Below, in pieces: positions 1-8,847 of a stretch of DNA of 64,000 nucleotides. Numbering within the stretch: position 1 is the stretch's first letter; each line of letters opens with the position of its first letter. This DNA comes from Nocardia africana NBRC 100379 (GTDB taxonomy: Bacteria; Actinomycetota; Actinomycetes; Mycobacteriales; Mycobacteriaceae), in contig NZ_BDAV01000006.1 in the NCBI RefSeq assembly GCF_001612635.1, forward strand, positions 124,001 to 188,000. Direction: 5' to 3'. A model generated the notes under the pieces. That model saw only the letters and a list, made by a program, of their open reading frames with translations, had not been told where the DNA came from and did no database searches. A program made the translations under genes and the position numbers.

Positions 1-214
1 ATGGACGGTTGCGGGGCGACGGGCAGCGGGTGCGCGACGCCGGTGCTCAACCGTACTCTGCCCGCGGCCGGTTTCGCCCCAACCCCGCACGGCCCGCCCG
101 CGACCACCGGATACGCGGTTCGAAAGCTGGCGTCCGGCGACCCGGGTGCCGCGTCGCCCCGGGGACGGGAACAACTCGAGTGCGGCGCCGCCGCGACTGT
201 GACACCCTGACCGG

Positions 215-658
215 ATGGCCGAACATCGCTATCGGGTGGATGTGGTGTGGACCGGCGCCACCACCGACTACCGCTCGTATTCGCGCAATCACGAGGTGCT
301 CGCCGAGGGGCGTCCGCCCCTGCAGGGATCGGCGGACCCGGTCGTGGGACGAGGAGACGCGACGCGCTGGAATCCCGAGCAACTCCTGGTCGCCTCGCTC
401 TCGGAATGCCACATGCTGTGGTACCTGCATCTGTGCGTCGAGGCCGGAATCGTCGTGATCGACTATCTCGACCAGGCCGAAGGCGTGATGAACGACCAGC
501 GCTTCGAACACGCCACCCTGCGCCCGCGCGTCACGATCACCGACGCCGCTCGGGTCGAGCAGGCTCGCGCACTGCACGCGGAGGCGCACAAACGCTGCTT
601 CATCGCCAACTCGGTCAACTTCCCCGTCGACCACGAGCCGGACATCCGGGTCGAGTGA
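215..658 (+). CDS. OsmC family protein
   Basis: This 147-aa cytosolic protein looks like an OsmC/Ohr-type thiol peroxidase, a family that reduces organic hydroperoxides or other electrophiles with two redox cysteines. Both expected cysteines are visible: one in SLSECHMLW on the central helix and one in HKRCFIANSVNFP near the C-terminus. The length matches single-domain OsmC proteins. The ATG at 215 directly precedes the conserved start of the family (MAEHRYRVDVVW). The gene stands alone and converges on the NIF3 gene. Assignment to a specific OsmC subfamily, and the substrate, cannot be made from sequence alone. Confidence 0.88.
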   Translation: MAEHRYRVDVVWTGATTDYRSYSRNHEVLAEGRPPLQGSADPVVGRGDATRWNPEQLLVASLSECHMLWYLHLCVEAGIVVIDYLDQAEGVMNDQRFEHATLRPRVTITDAARVEQARALHAEAHKRCFIANSVNFPVDHEPDIRVE

Positions 659-722
659 ATCCGCGCCGGCCAACGGTCGCGGGAGAACGCCTGGGCCGTC
701 CTGCCGCCTTCGCACCGCTCGC

Positions 723-739
723 CCCCGTACCGCACGGGG
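723..739. terminator. Candidate bidirectional terminator hairpin
   Basis: A 6-bp inverted repeat, CCCCGT and ACGGGG around a 5-nt loop, lies between the convergent OsmC and NIF3 genes. There is no T-tract, which is common for actinobacterial terminators. Position is the main support. Confidence 0.35.
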
Positions 740-798
740 AGTGACACAGCCGGCCGACTCGTCACCGAACTCATCGACCTGTGTGATGGCTGCTGACG

Positions 799-1944
799 TC
801 ACTCGTCGGCGGCGCCCAGAGTCCACGGGTCGGTGCGGAGGGCGCTGACCCGGGTTCGCACGCCCGGAAGGGCTTCGCGCACAACGCCTTCCGCCTGGGC
901 GCACCAGGGGAATTCGCTGGCCCAATGGGCGACGTCGACGAGGGCGGGACCGCCCGCACGCAGGTGTTCGTCGGCGGGATGGTGGCGCAGGTCGGCGGTG
1001 ACGTAGGCGTCGACGCCGGCCTGCGCGACCGTGCCGAGGAAGGAATCGCCCGCGCCGCCGCACACCGCGACGGTGCGGATTTCGCGGTCGGGATCGCCGG
1101 CCGCGCGCACCCCCCAGGCGGTGCCGGGCAGGGCGGCGCGCACGCGAGCGGTGAAGGCGCGCAACGTTTCCGGTTCCGGCAGGGTGCCGATGCGCCCCAG
1201 CCCCTGTCCCGTGGGTAGCGCAGCGCGTTCGGTGACGTCGAAGGCCGGTTCCTCGTAGGGATGGGCGGCACGCAGCGCCGCCAGCACCGCGGAGCGGGCC
1301 GACGGGGGCGCCACCACTTCGACGCGGTCCTCCTCCACGAACTCCAGGTCGCCGACCTGCCCGATCGCCGGATTCGCTCCCGCCATCGGCCGGAACTGCC
1401 CGGTTCCCGGCACCCGCCAACCGCATTCGCTATAGAGTCCGGCGCCACCCGCACCCGCCTCGAACATCGCCGCCAGCACCGCGTCGGTGTGGTCGCGCGG
1501 AACGAACACCACCCAGGTGTCCACCGGCGCGGCGGATTTCTGCTCCAGGGGCCCGGTCACGGTCAGCCCGAGCGCGTGGGCGAGGGCATCGGACACGCCC
1601 GGATCGGCCGAATCGGCGTTGGTGTGCGCGGTGAACAGCGCACAATCATTGCGGATCAGCCGGTGCAGCAGCGCGCCCTTCGGCGTACTCGCCGCCACGG
1701 TGTCCACGCCCCGCAGCAGCAGCGGATGGTGCACGACCAAAGCCTGTGCGCCCCACTCGATCGCCTCGTCGACGACGGCGGCGGTGGCATCGACCGCGAA
1801 CAGCACCCGAGATACCGACGCCGCGGGATCACCGCACACCAGCCCCACCGAATCCCAGGACTCCGCCAGCCGGGGCGGATACGCGTCGTCGAGGACACCG
1901 ATCAAGTCCTTCAGCGTCACAACAGAATTCGTCGCTGTCACCAC
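799..1944 (-). CDS. NIF3-like dinuclear metal centre protein
   Basis: This 381-aa protein belongs to the NIF3/YbgI (DUF34) family, toroidal hexameric metal-binding proteins often annotated as GTP cyclohydrolase 1 type 2-like, with no settled reaction. Visible metal-site elements are [10 protein letters not shown] near residue 71, HTNAD near residue 106 and a C-terminal DVAHWASE. The length fits the long form with a PII-like insert. The GTG start overlaps the stop of the upstream 83-aa ORF, so the pair may be translationally coupled. M. tuberculosis has the same arrangement of NIF3 (Rv2230c) beside the CobC-like aminotransferase (Rv2231c). Confidence 0.9.
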   Translation of the reverse strand: MVTATNSVVTLKDLIGVLDDAYPPRLAESWDSVGLVCGDPAASVSRVLFAVDATAAVVDEAIEWGAQALVVHHPLLLRGVDTVAASTPKGALLHRLIRNDCALFTAHTNADSADPGVSDALAHALGLTVTGPLEQKSAAPVDTWVVFVPRDHTDAVLAAMFEAGAGGAGLYSECGWRVPGTGQFRPMAGANPAIGQVGDLEFVEEDRVEVVAPPSARSAVLAALRAAHPYEEPAFDVTERAALPTGQGLGRIGTLPEPETLRAFTARVRAALPGTAWGVRAAGDPDREIRTVAVCGGAGDSFLGTVAQAGVDAYVTADLRHHPADEHLRAGGPALVDVAHWASEFPWCAQAEGVVREALPGVRTRVSALRTDPWTLGAADE

Positions 1945-2189
1945 CGCACCTCCACCGTTTCGCCGTCCCGGTCATTATCCACGCCGATGCCGCCCGCCGG
2001 GCCGGACCGCGCCGGGGTAAAGGTCACCTCTACCTGCGCCATGGACGCGGCGCCGACGGGGCACGAGATCGGTTGCCGAATGCGGTCGACGATGTGGGCG
2101 GCGACTTCGGTCGCCGGCCGCAGTTTTCGATCCGAAGTCCGCGCCCGCAGTCCGTCGGTGCCGGACGCTCGGACGGCGCCATTCCTCAC
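1938..2189 (-). CDS. Hypothetical 83-aa protein between CobC-like and NIF3
   Basis: No family is recognised. The support is positional: its GTG start overlaps the stop of the upstream aminotransferase gene in a GTGA arrangement, and its stop overlaps the NIF3 start. This is the geometry of translational coupling in an operon. The N-terminal half is Arg-rich and the C-terminal half alternates beta-like residues ([10 protein letters not shown]). There is no signal peptide or membrane segment. It could instead be a fortuitous open frame filling a 240-bp spacer. The M. tuberculosis locus is not known to me to have an equivalent. Confidence 0.4.
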   Translation of the reverse strand: MRNGAVRASGTDGLRARTSDRKLRPATEVAAHIVDRIRQPISCPVGAASMAQVEVTFTPARSGPAGGIGVDNDRDGETVEVRW

Positions 2190-3532
2190 AGCCCGACGGC
2201 CTCGATCGCGGCGATCAAACGGTCGACGGCGGCGTGGTCGCGGACCGCCAGGCGCAGGAATTCGTTGCCGAGCCCCGGGAAGGTGTCACCGCGCCGGACA
2301 CCGATGTTCTTGTCCGCCAGATGTTTCCGCAGCAGTTCACCGTCGGGCACGCGGATCAGCAGGAAGGGGCCGGTGGCCGGTTCGTACACGTCGATGCCGA
2401 GGGCGCGCAGGCGGGAGATCATCGCCTCCCGCTCGGCCACGATCCGAACCGCGCTCGCCTCGGCCTCCGCGATCGCATGCGGTTCGCAGGTCGCCGCGAT
2501 CGCCTCGAGCTGCAGCGTGCCGAGCGGCCAATGCGCACGACCGTGGTTCAACCGGGCCAGCAGCTCCGGCGGCCCCAGCAGATATCCGCACCGCAACCCG
2601 GCCAGCGCCCACGTCTTGGTCAGACTGCGCAACACCAGAACGTCCGGATAAGACTGTCCCGCGAGCGTTTCCGGCTCGCCGGGCACCGCATCGGCGAAGG
2701 CCTCGTCGACCACCACGATCCGGCCGGGCCGGCGCAGCGATTCGATCACCGCACGCGGATGCAGCACCGAGGTCGGATTGGTCGGATTGCCGAGTACCAC
2801 CAGGTCGGCATCCTCGGGGACCCGTGCCCCGGCCAGCGCGTAGGGCGGTGCCAGCACCACCCGCTCCACCGGAACATCCGCCTCACGCAGCGCGAGTTCC
2901 GGTTCGGTGAACGAGGGATGGATGACGGCCGCCAGTCGTGATGCCAGCCGCGGCAACAGCGCGAACCCCTCCGCGGCTCCGGCCAGCAGCAGCACCTCCT
3001 CCGGTGCGCGGCCGTGCCGTGCCGCCACGACTGCGCGCACCGCCTCGGCCTCCGCCTCGGACGGGTATCGCCCCAGTTCCGGCAGTCGCGCGGCCAGCCG
3101 CCGCAGCAACCACTCCGGTGGCGCGTCGCCGCGCACATTCACCGCGAAGTCGAGCATTCCCGGCCGCACATCGCGGTCCCCGTGATGCCGCAAGGCCGAA
3201 CGATCGACCGGCGAAGCGCCGAACCCGCCATCGAATCCCGCGACAGCGGACTCCGGGCCCCTGCTCGCGCCGCCGCCGGGCACGCCCTGCGCTCGGGTAG
3301 CCGCACCGTCGCCCTCGGGGCGTTCGGCGGCACAGCGAACTTCGTCCACGAATACCGTTGCCTCCCGCGGCGTCCTCGGGCCGCCGATGCTTCCGTGAAC
3401 GCCCACGGCGAAACCCGCACGCGTCGCATCGGCGTCGACCGCGGGTCCGCCCATCCGTGTATCGCTCGGGCGGCTCGGGCCTGCGTGCGACCGCGTGCCG
3501 GCGGTCGTGGGGGTGTCCTGGGGCACAGCCAC
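2186..3532 (-). CDS. cobC: CobC-like PLP aminotransferase / threonine-phosphate decarboxylase
   Basis: This is a fold-type I PLP enzyme of the histidinol-phosphate aminotransferase/CobC group. CobC-type members make (R)-1-amino-2-propanol phosphate for the cobalamin side chain, although mycobacterial CobC (Rv2231c) is assigned by similarity. Motifs include GNPTNPT, VVDEAFAD and SLTKTWALAG, where K306 is the expected PLP lysine. Homology appears to begin at RHHGDRDV near residue 114. The first ~110 residues are low-complexity, so the true start is probably well inside this frame; GTG and TTG codons are available downstream. It is head-to-head with ptpA, without the kinase-like gene ptkA that sits there in M. 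tuberculosis. Confidence 0.82.
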   Translation of the reverse strand: MAVPQDTPTTAGTRSHAGPSRPSDTRMGGPAVDADATRAGFAVGVHGSIGGPRTPREATVFVDEVRCAAERPEGDGAATRAQGVPGGGASRGPESAVAGFDGGFGASPVDRSALRHHGDRDVRPGMLDFAVNVRGDAPPEWLLRRLAARLPELGRYPSEAEAEAVRAVVAARHGRAPEEVLLLAGAAEGFALLPRLASRLAAVIHPSFTEPELALREADVPVERVVLAPPYALAGARVPEDADLVVLGNPTNPTSVLHPRAVIESLRRPGRIVVVDEAFADAVPGEPETLAGQSYPDVLVLRSLTKTWALAGLRCGYLLGPPELLARLNHGRAHWPLGTLQLEAIAATCEPHAIAEAEASAVRIVAEREAMISRLRALGIDVYEPATGPFLLIRVPDGELLRKHLADKNIGVRRGDTFPGLGNEFLRLAVRDHAAVDRLIAAIEAVGL

Positions 3533-3578
3533 CTACCCTACGTGGCCGCCGCCCGCATCGACCGGCCACAATGGGTGC

Positions 3579-4073
3579 GTGGGCGAGCTGCACGTGACCT
3601 TCATCTGCACCGGCAATATCTGCCGGTCGCCGATGGCCGAGAAGATTTTCGCCGCGCATCTGGAACGAGCCGGGCTGGCCGATCGGGTGCGCGTCAGCAG
3701 CGCCGGCACCACCGCCTGGCACGTCGGCTCGGATGCCGACCCACGCACCACCGCCCTGCTCACCCGCTACGGATATCCGATCGGCCACGTCGCGGCCATG
3801 ATAGGCCCCGATCATCTCGACGCCGATCTGCTGATCGCCCTGGATTCCACCCACGATCGGGAACTGACCCGGCTGCGGATTCCGGAAGCGCGGCGGCGAC
3901 TGCTGCGCAGCTTCGACCCCGCCGCCGACGATCACGACGTGCCCGATCCCTACTACGGCGACGACACCGATTTCGAGCTGGTGCGCGAGCAGATCGAGGC
4001 GGCCGTTCCCGCGCTGCTGGCCTGGGTGCGCGAACAACTCGGCGAACCCGCGACGACCGGACCGCGGCAATGA
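3579..4073 (+). CDS. ptpA: Low-molecular-weight protein-tyrosine phosphatase
   Basis: This 164-aa protein is a class II low-molecular-weight tyrosine phosphatase, matching the usual length. The P-loop CTGNICRS (C10 and R16 in a CX5R motif) and the general-acid DPYYG segment near residue 125 are intact, so it should be active on phosphotyrosine. The GTG at 3579 is preferred because it places the P-loop about ten residues from the N-terminus; a second GTG lies five codons later. Its stop overlaps the SURF1 start (ATGA), indicating coupling. M. tuberculosis PtpA (Rv2234) has the same neighbour and is secreted into macrophages; secretion here cannot be judged from sequence. Confidence 0.92.
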   Translation: MGELHVTFICTGNICRSPMAEKIFAAHLERAGLADRVRVSSAGTTAWHVGSDADPRTTALLTRYGYPIGHVAAMIGPDHLDADLLIALDSTHDRELTRLRIPEARRRLLRSFDPAADDHDVPDPYYGDDTDFELVREQIEAAVPALLAWVREQLGEPATTGPRQ

Positions 4074-5092
4074 CCATCCTGCGCCGGCTCACCTTCCTGC
4101 TGCGGCCCAGCTGGGCGATTCTGGCCGTCGTCGTGGTCGCGTTCGCCTATCTCTGTTTCACCGTGCTCGCACCCTGGCAGCTGGGCAAGAACACCTCGAC
4201 GTCCCATCGCAACAACCTGATCGCGGCCTCGGTGAACGCCGACCCGGTCCCGGCGACGAACCTGCTGAACACGGGCGAGGGCACACCACCGGCCGGGACG
4301 AATCCGGCCGACACCGAATGGCGGCGGGTGATCGCGAGCGGCAGCTATGTGCCGAACTCGATGGTGGTCGAGCGCTTGCAGCATCTCAACGATCAGCCCG
4401 CCTACGGGGTGCTGGCCGCCTTCCGGCTCGACGACGGCCGGGTCGTGCTGGTCGATCGGGGCCTGATCGCGGCGGTGAACGGCTCGGATCTGCCGGTGAT
4501 CGCGGAACCGCCGTCGGGTCCGCAGCGCATCGAGGGACGGGTCCGCAAATCCCAGGGCGCGATTCCCGGCAAGGATCCGATGGTCCGCGACGGCCTCCGC
4601 CAGGTCTATTCGGTCGACACCGCTCAGCTCTCCACGGTTCTCGACACACCGCTGACCGGCTTCGCCACCGGCGAGCTGGGCGGCTATCTGCAACTGGACG
4701 CCGGCCAGCCCGGCGCCTTCACCCCCGAGTCACTCCCCCAGCTCGACGCGGGCCCGTATCTGTCGTACGGCTTGCAGTGGATCGCGTTCGGAGTGATGGC
4801 CCCGCTGGGCCTCGGCTACTTCGTCTATGCCGAAATCCGGGAACGCCGGCGCGACCGTGCCGCCGCGGAGGCGGCTACGGCCACGCCGGACGAACAGGTC
4901 CCGGCCATGAGCACAGCCGGATCGCCTGCCGCCGAAGCAGCCGACGACACGAACACCGCTCCGGCGTCCGTCTCCTCGGATACGGCTCCGAAGGCTCAAC
5001 CCGAGACCGCACCCGCGCCGGACGAGCCACCGGCGAAGCCACGCACCACCGCGGACCGCCTCGCCGACCGCTACGGCAACAGCCGCCGCTGA
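4070..5092 (+). CDS. SURF1 family protein
   Basis: This 340-aa membrane protein has the SURF1 layout: one transmembrane helix at about residues 15-34, an extracytoplasmic beta-rich domain (WRRVIASGSY, VLVDRGLI) and a second helix at about 232-254. SURF1 proteins assist cytochrome c oxidase assembly, probably in haem a handling. The 85-residue cytoplasmic tail is Ala/Pro/Thr-rich and looks disordered, longer than in minimal SURF1 proteins. The ATG overlaps the ptpA stop by four bases. The gene order ptpA-SURF1-cobD is the same as Rv2234-Rv2236c. Confidence 0.92.
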   Translation: MTILRRLTFLLRPSWAILAVVVVAFAYLCFTVLAPWQLGKNTSTSHRNNLIAASVNADPVPATNLLNTGEGTPPAGTNPADTEWRRVIASGSYVPNSMVVERLQHLNDQPAYGVLAAFRLDDGRVVLVDRGLIAAVNGSDLPVIAEPPSGPQRIEGRVRKSQGAIPGKDPMVRDGLRQVYSVDTAQLSTVLDTPLTGFATGELGGYLQLDAGQPGAFTPESLPQLDAGPYLSYGLQWIAFGVMAPLGLGYFVYAEIRERRRDRAAAEAATATPDEQVPAMSTAGSPAAEAADDTNTAPASVSSDTAPKAQPETAPAPDEPPAKPRTTADRLADRYGNSRR

Positions 5093-5148
5093 CCGGCCCC
5101 GCAGAACTCAACCGCGTCGCGCCCGCACTGGCTCGATCGACCTATTTG

Positions 5149-5166
5149 GCTATAAATTGCTATAGC
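5149..5166. promoter_or_regulatory. Candidate operator upstream of SnoaL-like gene
   Basis: GCTATA and TATAGC form an inverted repeat with a 6-bp spacer inside an AT-rich patch that contrasts with its GC-rich surroundings. The last eight bases, GCTATAGC, are themselves a perfect palindrome. It lies about 31 bp before the ATG at 5197, so it likely overlaps the promoter and binds a dimeric regulator. The regulator is not encoded next to it. Confidence 0.5.
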
Positions 5167-5196
5167 TAGATCGTCTCGATGCGAGCGGAGAACGGG

Positions 5197-5613
5197 ATGA
5201 ACGCCATTCAGCAGGCCTACCACGTCGTGCAGCGATCGTGGACCGGGCAGCAGTGGGATGCCTGGGCGGCGACCTGCGCCCCCGGATACGCATTCGACAC
5301 CGGCACCGGCCTGCGGCTGGATCTCGCGGGGACGTTGGAGTGGAGCCGCGCCTGGTTCGCGGCATTCCCGGATTACGTCGAGGACATTCGCGCGCTGCAT
5401 CCGGCACCGAACTCGGCGGTCGCCGAATTGGTCGGCCGCGCAACCTCGGTGAACGACTTCGTCGTCGCCGGTGTGACAGCGCTCCCCGCGACCGGCCGGC
5501 GGTTCGAGATCGCCTACGCCAAGGTTCTGGTCTTCGACACCGACTTGAAGGTCGTCCGAGACCGGCAATACCTGGACACCACGGCCCTACGCCGGCAACT
5601 CGGCTCGAGCTGA
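5197..5613 (+). CDS. SnoaL/NTF2-like protein
   Basis: This 138-aa protein has the compact cone-like fold signature of SnoaL/ester-cyclase-like NTF2 proteins: an N-terminal helical stretch with WDAWAATCAPGYAFD, a central FPDYVEDIRAL and a final strand YAKVLVFDTD. The family includes polyketide cyclases, isomerases and many proteins without known substrate. The start at 5197 is chosen because GGAGAA lies just upstream; an in-frame ATG at 5179 has no such site. The 3' end overlaps the convergent cobD gene by 27 bp. A strong palindrome precedes the gene, so expression is probably inducible. Confidence 0.78.
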   Translation: MNAIQQAYHVVQRSWTGQQWDAWAATCAPGYAFDTGTGLRLDLAGTLEWSRAWFAAFPDYVEDIRALHPAPNSAVAELVGRATSVNDFVVAGVTALPATGRRFEIAYAKVLVFDTDLKVVRDRQYLDTTALRRQLGSS

Positions 5614-6555
5614 CCGGCGACACCCGAGCGCGTACGCGGTCACGGCCGCCGCCACCGCGGCCGCCAACTGCACTCCGTTCGACAATCGCACCGCCCGGCG
5701 CAGATCGGGTACCTGCGGGGTCCGACCGTCGCCCAGCACCGGCCGCATCTCGGTCCCGTGGCGATACTCGGTCCGCCCGCCCAGCGCGACACCCAGCGCT
5801 CCGGCCATCGTGGCCTCGGCGACGCCCGCATTGGGGCTCGGATGTGCTCCGGCGTCGCGGCGCCACGCGCGCCACGCATCGCCGGGCCGCCCACCCACCA
5901 GCGGCGCGAGCACGACGGTCAGCGCACCGCTCACCCGCGCGGGCAGCAGATTCGCGAGGTCGTCGACGCGCGCGGCGGCCCAGCCGAAATTGCGATAGCG
6001 CTCGTTGCGATAGCCGACCATCGCGTCGAGGGTGTTGATCGCGCGGTAGCCCAGTACGCCGGGCACTCCCGCGATGGCACCCCACACCAGCGGTGCGACG
6101 GTGGCGTCGGAGGTGTTCTCGGCGATGGATTCGGCTGCGGCACGGGCCAATCCGTCGGCATCGAGCACCTCCGGATCGCGTCCGCACAGCGCGGGCAGCA
6201 CCTCGCGCGCGCTGTTCAGCTCGCCCGCCTCCAGCCGATCCGCCATGTCGCGTCCGGTCCGCGCCAGCGTGGTGCCGCCGAGCGCGATCCATGTGCCGAC
6301 AGCGGTCGTCACGACGGTGCCGAGCCCCGCGCGTCCGGCGATCTGCGCACCGGCACTCAGCGCGACGACCCCGCCCACCAACACGATTTCATGCACGACC
6401 CCGGCGGTACGCGCATCGCGGTACCAGGCCGATTCCAGCGCGGCCGCGGCCGTCCCGAACAGCGCCACCGGATGCCCTCGCCGCGGATCACCGAGAATCC
6501 GATCCGCCGCGAATCCGATCAGCAGTCCCGCGGCCCGCGCCGTTCCATATCGCAC
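5587..6555 (-). CDS. cobD: Cobalamin biosynthesis protein CobD/CbiB
   Basis: This 322-aa integral membrane protein is the adenosylcobinamide-phosphate synthase (CobD in the aerobic nomenclature, CbiB otherwise), which attaches aminopropanol or its phosphate to adenosylcobyric acid. The family signatures RILGDPRRGHPV near the N-terminus, ESIAENTSDATVAPL in the middle and GYRAINTLDAMVGYRN are all present, together with several hydrophobic helices. It is one of two cobalamin genes in this window; the CobC-like gene about 2 kb away would supply its aminopropanol-type substrate. The order matches Rv2236c in M. tuberculosis. Confidence 0.93.
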   Translation of the reverse strand: MRYGTARAAGLLIGFAADRILGDPRRGHPVALFGTAAAALESAWYRDARTAGVVHEIVLVGGVVALSAGAQIAGRAGLGTVVTTAVGTWIALGGTTLARTGRDMADRLEAGELNSAREVLPALCGRDPEVLDADGLARAAAESIAENTSDATVAPLVWGAIAGVPGVLGYRAINTLDAMVGYRNERYRNFGWAAARVDDLANLLPARVSGALTVVLAPLVGGRPGDAWRAWRRDAGAHPSPNAGVAEATMAGALGVALGGRTEYRHGTEMRPVLGDGRTPQVPDLRRAVRLSNGVQLAAAVAAAVTAYALGCRRSARAELPA

Positions 6556-6662
6556 CGGGCGAGACTATCGGCACCGCCCGGCACCCCGATGTCACACTCG
6601 GTCCGGCGGCATCGTCACCATGGGGAGGCACTCGCGCGGCGGGCCCGCGCGGCGAGACGAGG

Positions 6663-7592
6663 ATGGCACCAGTGACGACCGGACACGACGAGATCGACCA
6701 GACCGAACTGGCACGGCAGTTCGAGGAGCACCGCCAGTATCTGCGCCGCGTCGCCTACAGCACGCTGGGCAGCCTCAGCGACGCCGACGACGTCGTCCAG
6801 GAGGCGTGGCTGCGGCTGCAACGCTGGTACGAAACCCGTTCTCCCGGTGAGCGAATCGATAATCTGCGCGCCTGGCTGACCACCGTCACCGGCCGCCTCG
6901 CCCTGGATCAGCTGGGTTCGGCTCGGGCGCGCCGCGAACAGTACGTCGGCGAATGGCTGCCGGAACCGGAGGTCACCGGCTGGGACGACCCGGCCGACCG
7001 CATCTCCCAGGACGAACGCGTCACCACCGCCCTGCTGGTGGTCCTCGAATCGCTCTCACCCGCCGAACGCACCGCCTTCGTACTGCAGGACATCTTCGGC
7101 ATGACCGGTCCCGAGGTCGCCGACGTGGTGGGCCGCACCCCCGCCGCCGTCCGCCAGCTCGCCTCCCGCGCCCGCAAGCACGTCGAGGACGGCACTCCGC
7201 GCTTCCCGGCCTCCCGCGACGAACACGAGAAGGTGGTCTCGGCGTTCTCCGCGGCCTGGCGGTCGGGCGATCTGAGCGGCCTGCTCGGTGTGCTCGACGA
7301 GAACGTCACCCTGACCGCCGACGGCGGCGGCCGCGTGCCCGCGATCCGGCAGCCGGTCCAGGGCGCCGAGCTGGTGGCCAAGCTGTACTTCGGCTGGTAC
7401 CGAGCCGGAACCGGTGCGTGGGCGCGCATGGTCCGGGTCAACGGGCTGCCCGGGCTCATGGTCTTCGACGGCAACCACCTGGGAATCATGGCCTTCACCG
7501 TCGAAAAGGACCGCATCACCTCGATCGCGGTCGTCCGCAACCCGGAGAAGCTGCACGATCTGCCCGACGGCGAACCGGACTGGACGATGTGA
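6663..7592 (+). CDS. ECF41-type sigma factor (SigJ-like)
   Basis: This 309-aa protein has sigma-70 region 2 at about residues 20-90 (DADDVVQEAWLRLQRW), region 4 at about 120-180 (LSPAERTAFVLQDIFG) and a C-terminal SnoaL/NTF2-like domain. The DGGG near residue 220 and NPEKL near the C-terminus match the conserved DGGGK and NPDKL elements of ECF41 sigma factors. In that group the C-terminal domain regulates the sigma factor in place of a separate anti-sigma protein. ECF41 genes usually neighbour a carboxymuconolactone decarboxylase, oxidoreductase or epimerase gene. None is adjacent here, so the target may lie elsewhere. The ATG at 6663 follows a GA-rich stretch. Confidence 0.9.
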   Translation: MAPVTTGHDEIDQTELARQFEEHRQYLRRVAYSTLGSLSDADDVVQEAWLRLQRWYETRSPGERIDNLRAWLTTVTGRLALDQLGSARARREQYVGEWLPEPEVTGWDDPADRISQDERVTTALLVVLESLSPAERTAFVLQDIFGMTGPEVADVVGRTPAAVRQLASRARKHVEDGTPRFPASRDEHEKVVSAFSAAWRSGDLSGLLGVLDENVTLTADGGGRVPAIRQPVQGAELVAKLYFGWYRAGTGAWARMVRVNGLPGLMVFDGNHLGIMAFTVEKDRITSIAVVRNPEKLHDLPDGEPDWTM

Positions 7593-7613
7593 GCGCCCGC
7601 TCGGCGTGGCTCG

Positions 7614-8738
7614 TCACCGGCATGTCTGCCACCCCGCCCCGGGACCGACCCCGACCAGGCCGTGCGCCCGGGCCACCTCCGGCGAATAAAGTTGTCCCGC
7701 ATCGGCGGTGAGCCCGGCCTCGAGGCCCGGGTCGGCACGGCAGGCCGCCCGCCAGCCGAGATCGGCGATGGTCCGCACATAGGGCAGCGTGGCGTTGGTC
7801 AACGCTACGGTGGCGGTGTGCGGGACCGCGCCGGGCATGTTCGCGACGCAATAGAACAGCGAATTCGCCACGGGGAAGGTCGGTTCGGCGTGCGTGGTGG
7901 GGTGCGAGCTCTGGAAACAACCGCCCTGGTCGATGGCGATGTCGACCAGCACCGTCCCCGGCCGCATGCGCCGCACCAAGGTGTCCGGAACCAGTTGCGG
8001 CGCACGCGCTCCGGGCAGCAGCACCGAGCCGATCACCAGATCCGCGGCGAGGACTGCCCGCTCGATGTCGGCGGTATTCGAGGCGAGGGGGGTGACCCGG
8101 CCGGCGAACCGGACATCGAGCTCGCGCAACCGCACCGGATTGGTGTCGAGCACGATCACCCGCGCGCCCATCCCGACCGCCACCGTCGCCGCGCTCGTGC
8201 CCGCTACCCCGCCGCCGATCACCACCACTTCCGCCGGACGCACCCCCGGCACGCCGCCCAGCAACACTCCGGCGCCACCTTCGGGCGCCATCAGATGGTA
8301 GGCGCCGACCTGGGGTGCGAGTTTGCCGGCGATCTCGCTCATCGGCGTCAGCAGCGGCAGCGATCCATCGGGTCCGCGCACGGTTTCGTAGGCGATGGCC
8401 GTGATGCCGGAGGCCAGTACGGCATCGGTGCATTCCCGGGAGGCGGCCAGGTGCAGGAAGGTGAACAGCACCTGCCCGGCGCGCATGCGCGAATATTCGG
8501 GGGCGATCGGCTCTTTCACCTTCAACACCAGTTCCGCCTCGCCCCACACCACGTCGGCGCTCGGAGCGATATCCGCCCCGGCGGCCGCGTACTCGGCGTC
8601 GGTGAATCCGGACCCCAGCCCGGCGCCGGATTCGATCAGCACCCGATGACCGTGCCGGGTGAGTTCGACGGCGCCGGCCGGGGCGAGGGCGACCCGGCTC
8701 TCCTGCGGTTTGATCTCGCGCGGAACCCCGATTCTCAT
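7614..8738 (-). CDS. ald: Alanine dehydrogenase
   Basis: This 374-aa cytosolic enzyme interconverts L-alanine and pyruvate with NAD and ammonia. The N-terminal MRIGVPREIK, the substrate-binding LKVKEPI lysine, the catalytic-site FTFLHLA histidine, and the Rossmann motif VIGGGVAGTSAATVA are intact. The length matches bacterial Ald (about 370 aa). The start at 8738 is chosen because it aligns with the family N-terminus; upstream in-frame codons add unrelated residues. It converges on the ECF41 gene with a 21-bp gap. The upstream neighbour on the same strand, 110 bp away, is an unrelated MBL protein. Confidence 0.93.
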   Translation of the reverse strand: MRIGVPREIKPQESRVALAPAGAVELTRHGHRVLIESGAGLGSGFTDAEYAAAGADIAPSADVVWGEAELVLKVKEPIAPEYSRMRAGQVLFTFLHLAASRECTDAVLASGITAIAYETVRGPDGSLPLLTPMSEIAGKLAPQVGAYHLMAPEGGAGVLLGGVPGVRPAEVVVIGGGVAGTSAATVAVGMGARVIVLDTNPVRLRELDVRFAGRVTPLASNTADIERAVLAADLVIGSVLLPGARAPQLVPDTLVRRMRPGTVLVDIAIDQGGCFQSSHPTTHAEPTFPVANSLFYCVANMPGAVPHTATVALTNATLPYVRTIADLGWRAACRADPGLEAGLTADAGQLYSPEVARAHGLVGVGPGAGWQTCR

Positions 8739-8847
8739 ACCGCCATCGTGGCCCTGATCCGGGCGCGGTGCCATGATCATGTCGCGGCGATTCACACAAC
8801 CGCAACCAATCGGCAATCGATCCGCGCCCGGCAGCCCGGCATCGGCG

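Noticed and set aside
1..214. Open frame from the first base
   Set aside because: It begins at the edge, has no family resemblance or ribosome-binding site, and its composition looks like noncoding high-G+C sequence.
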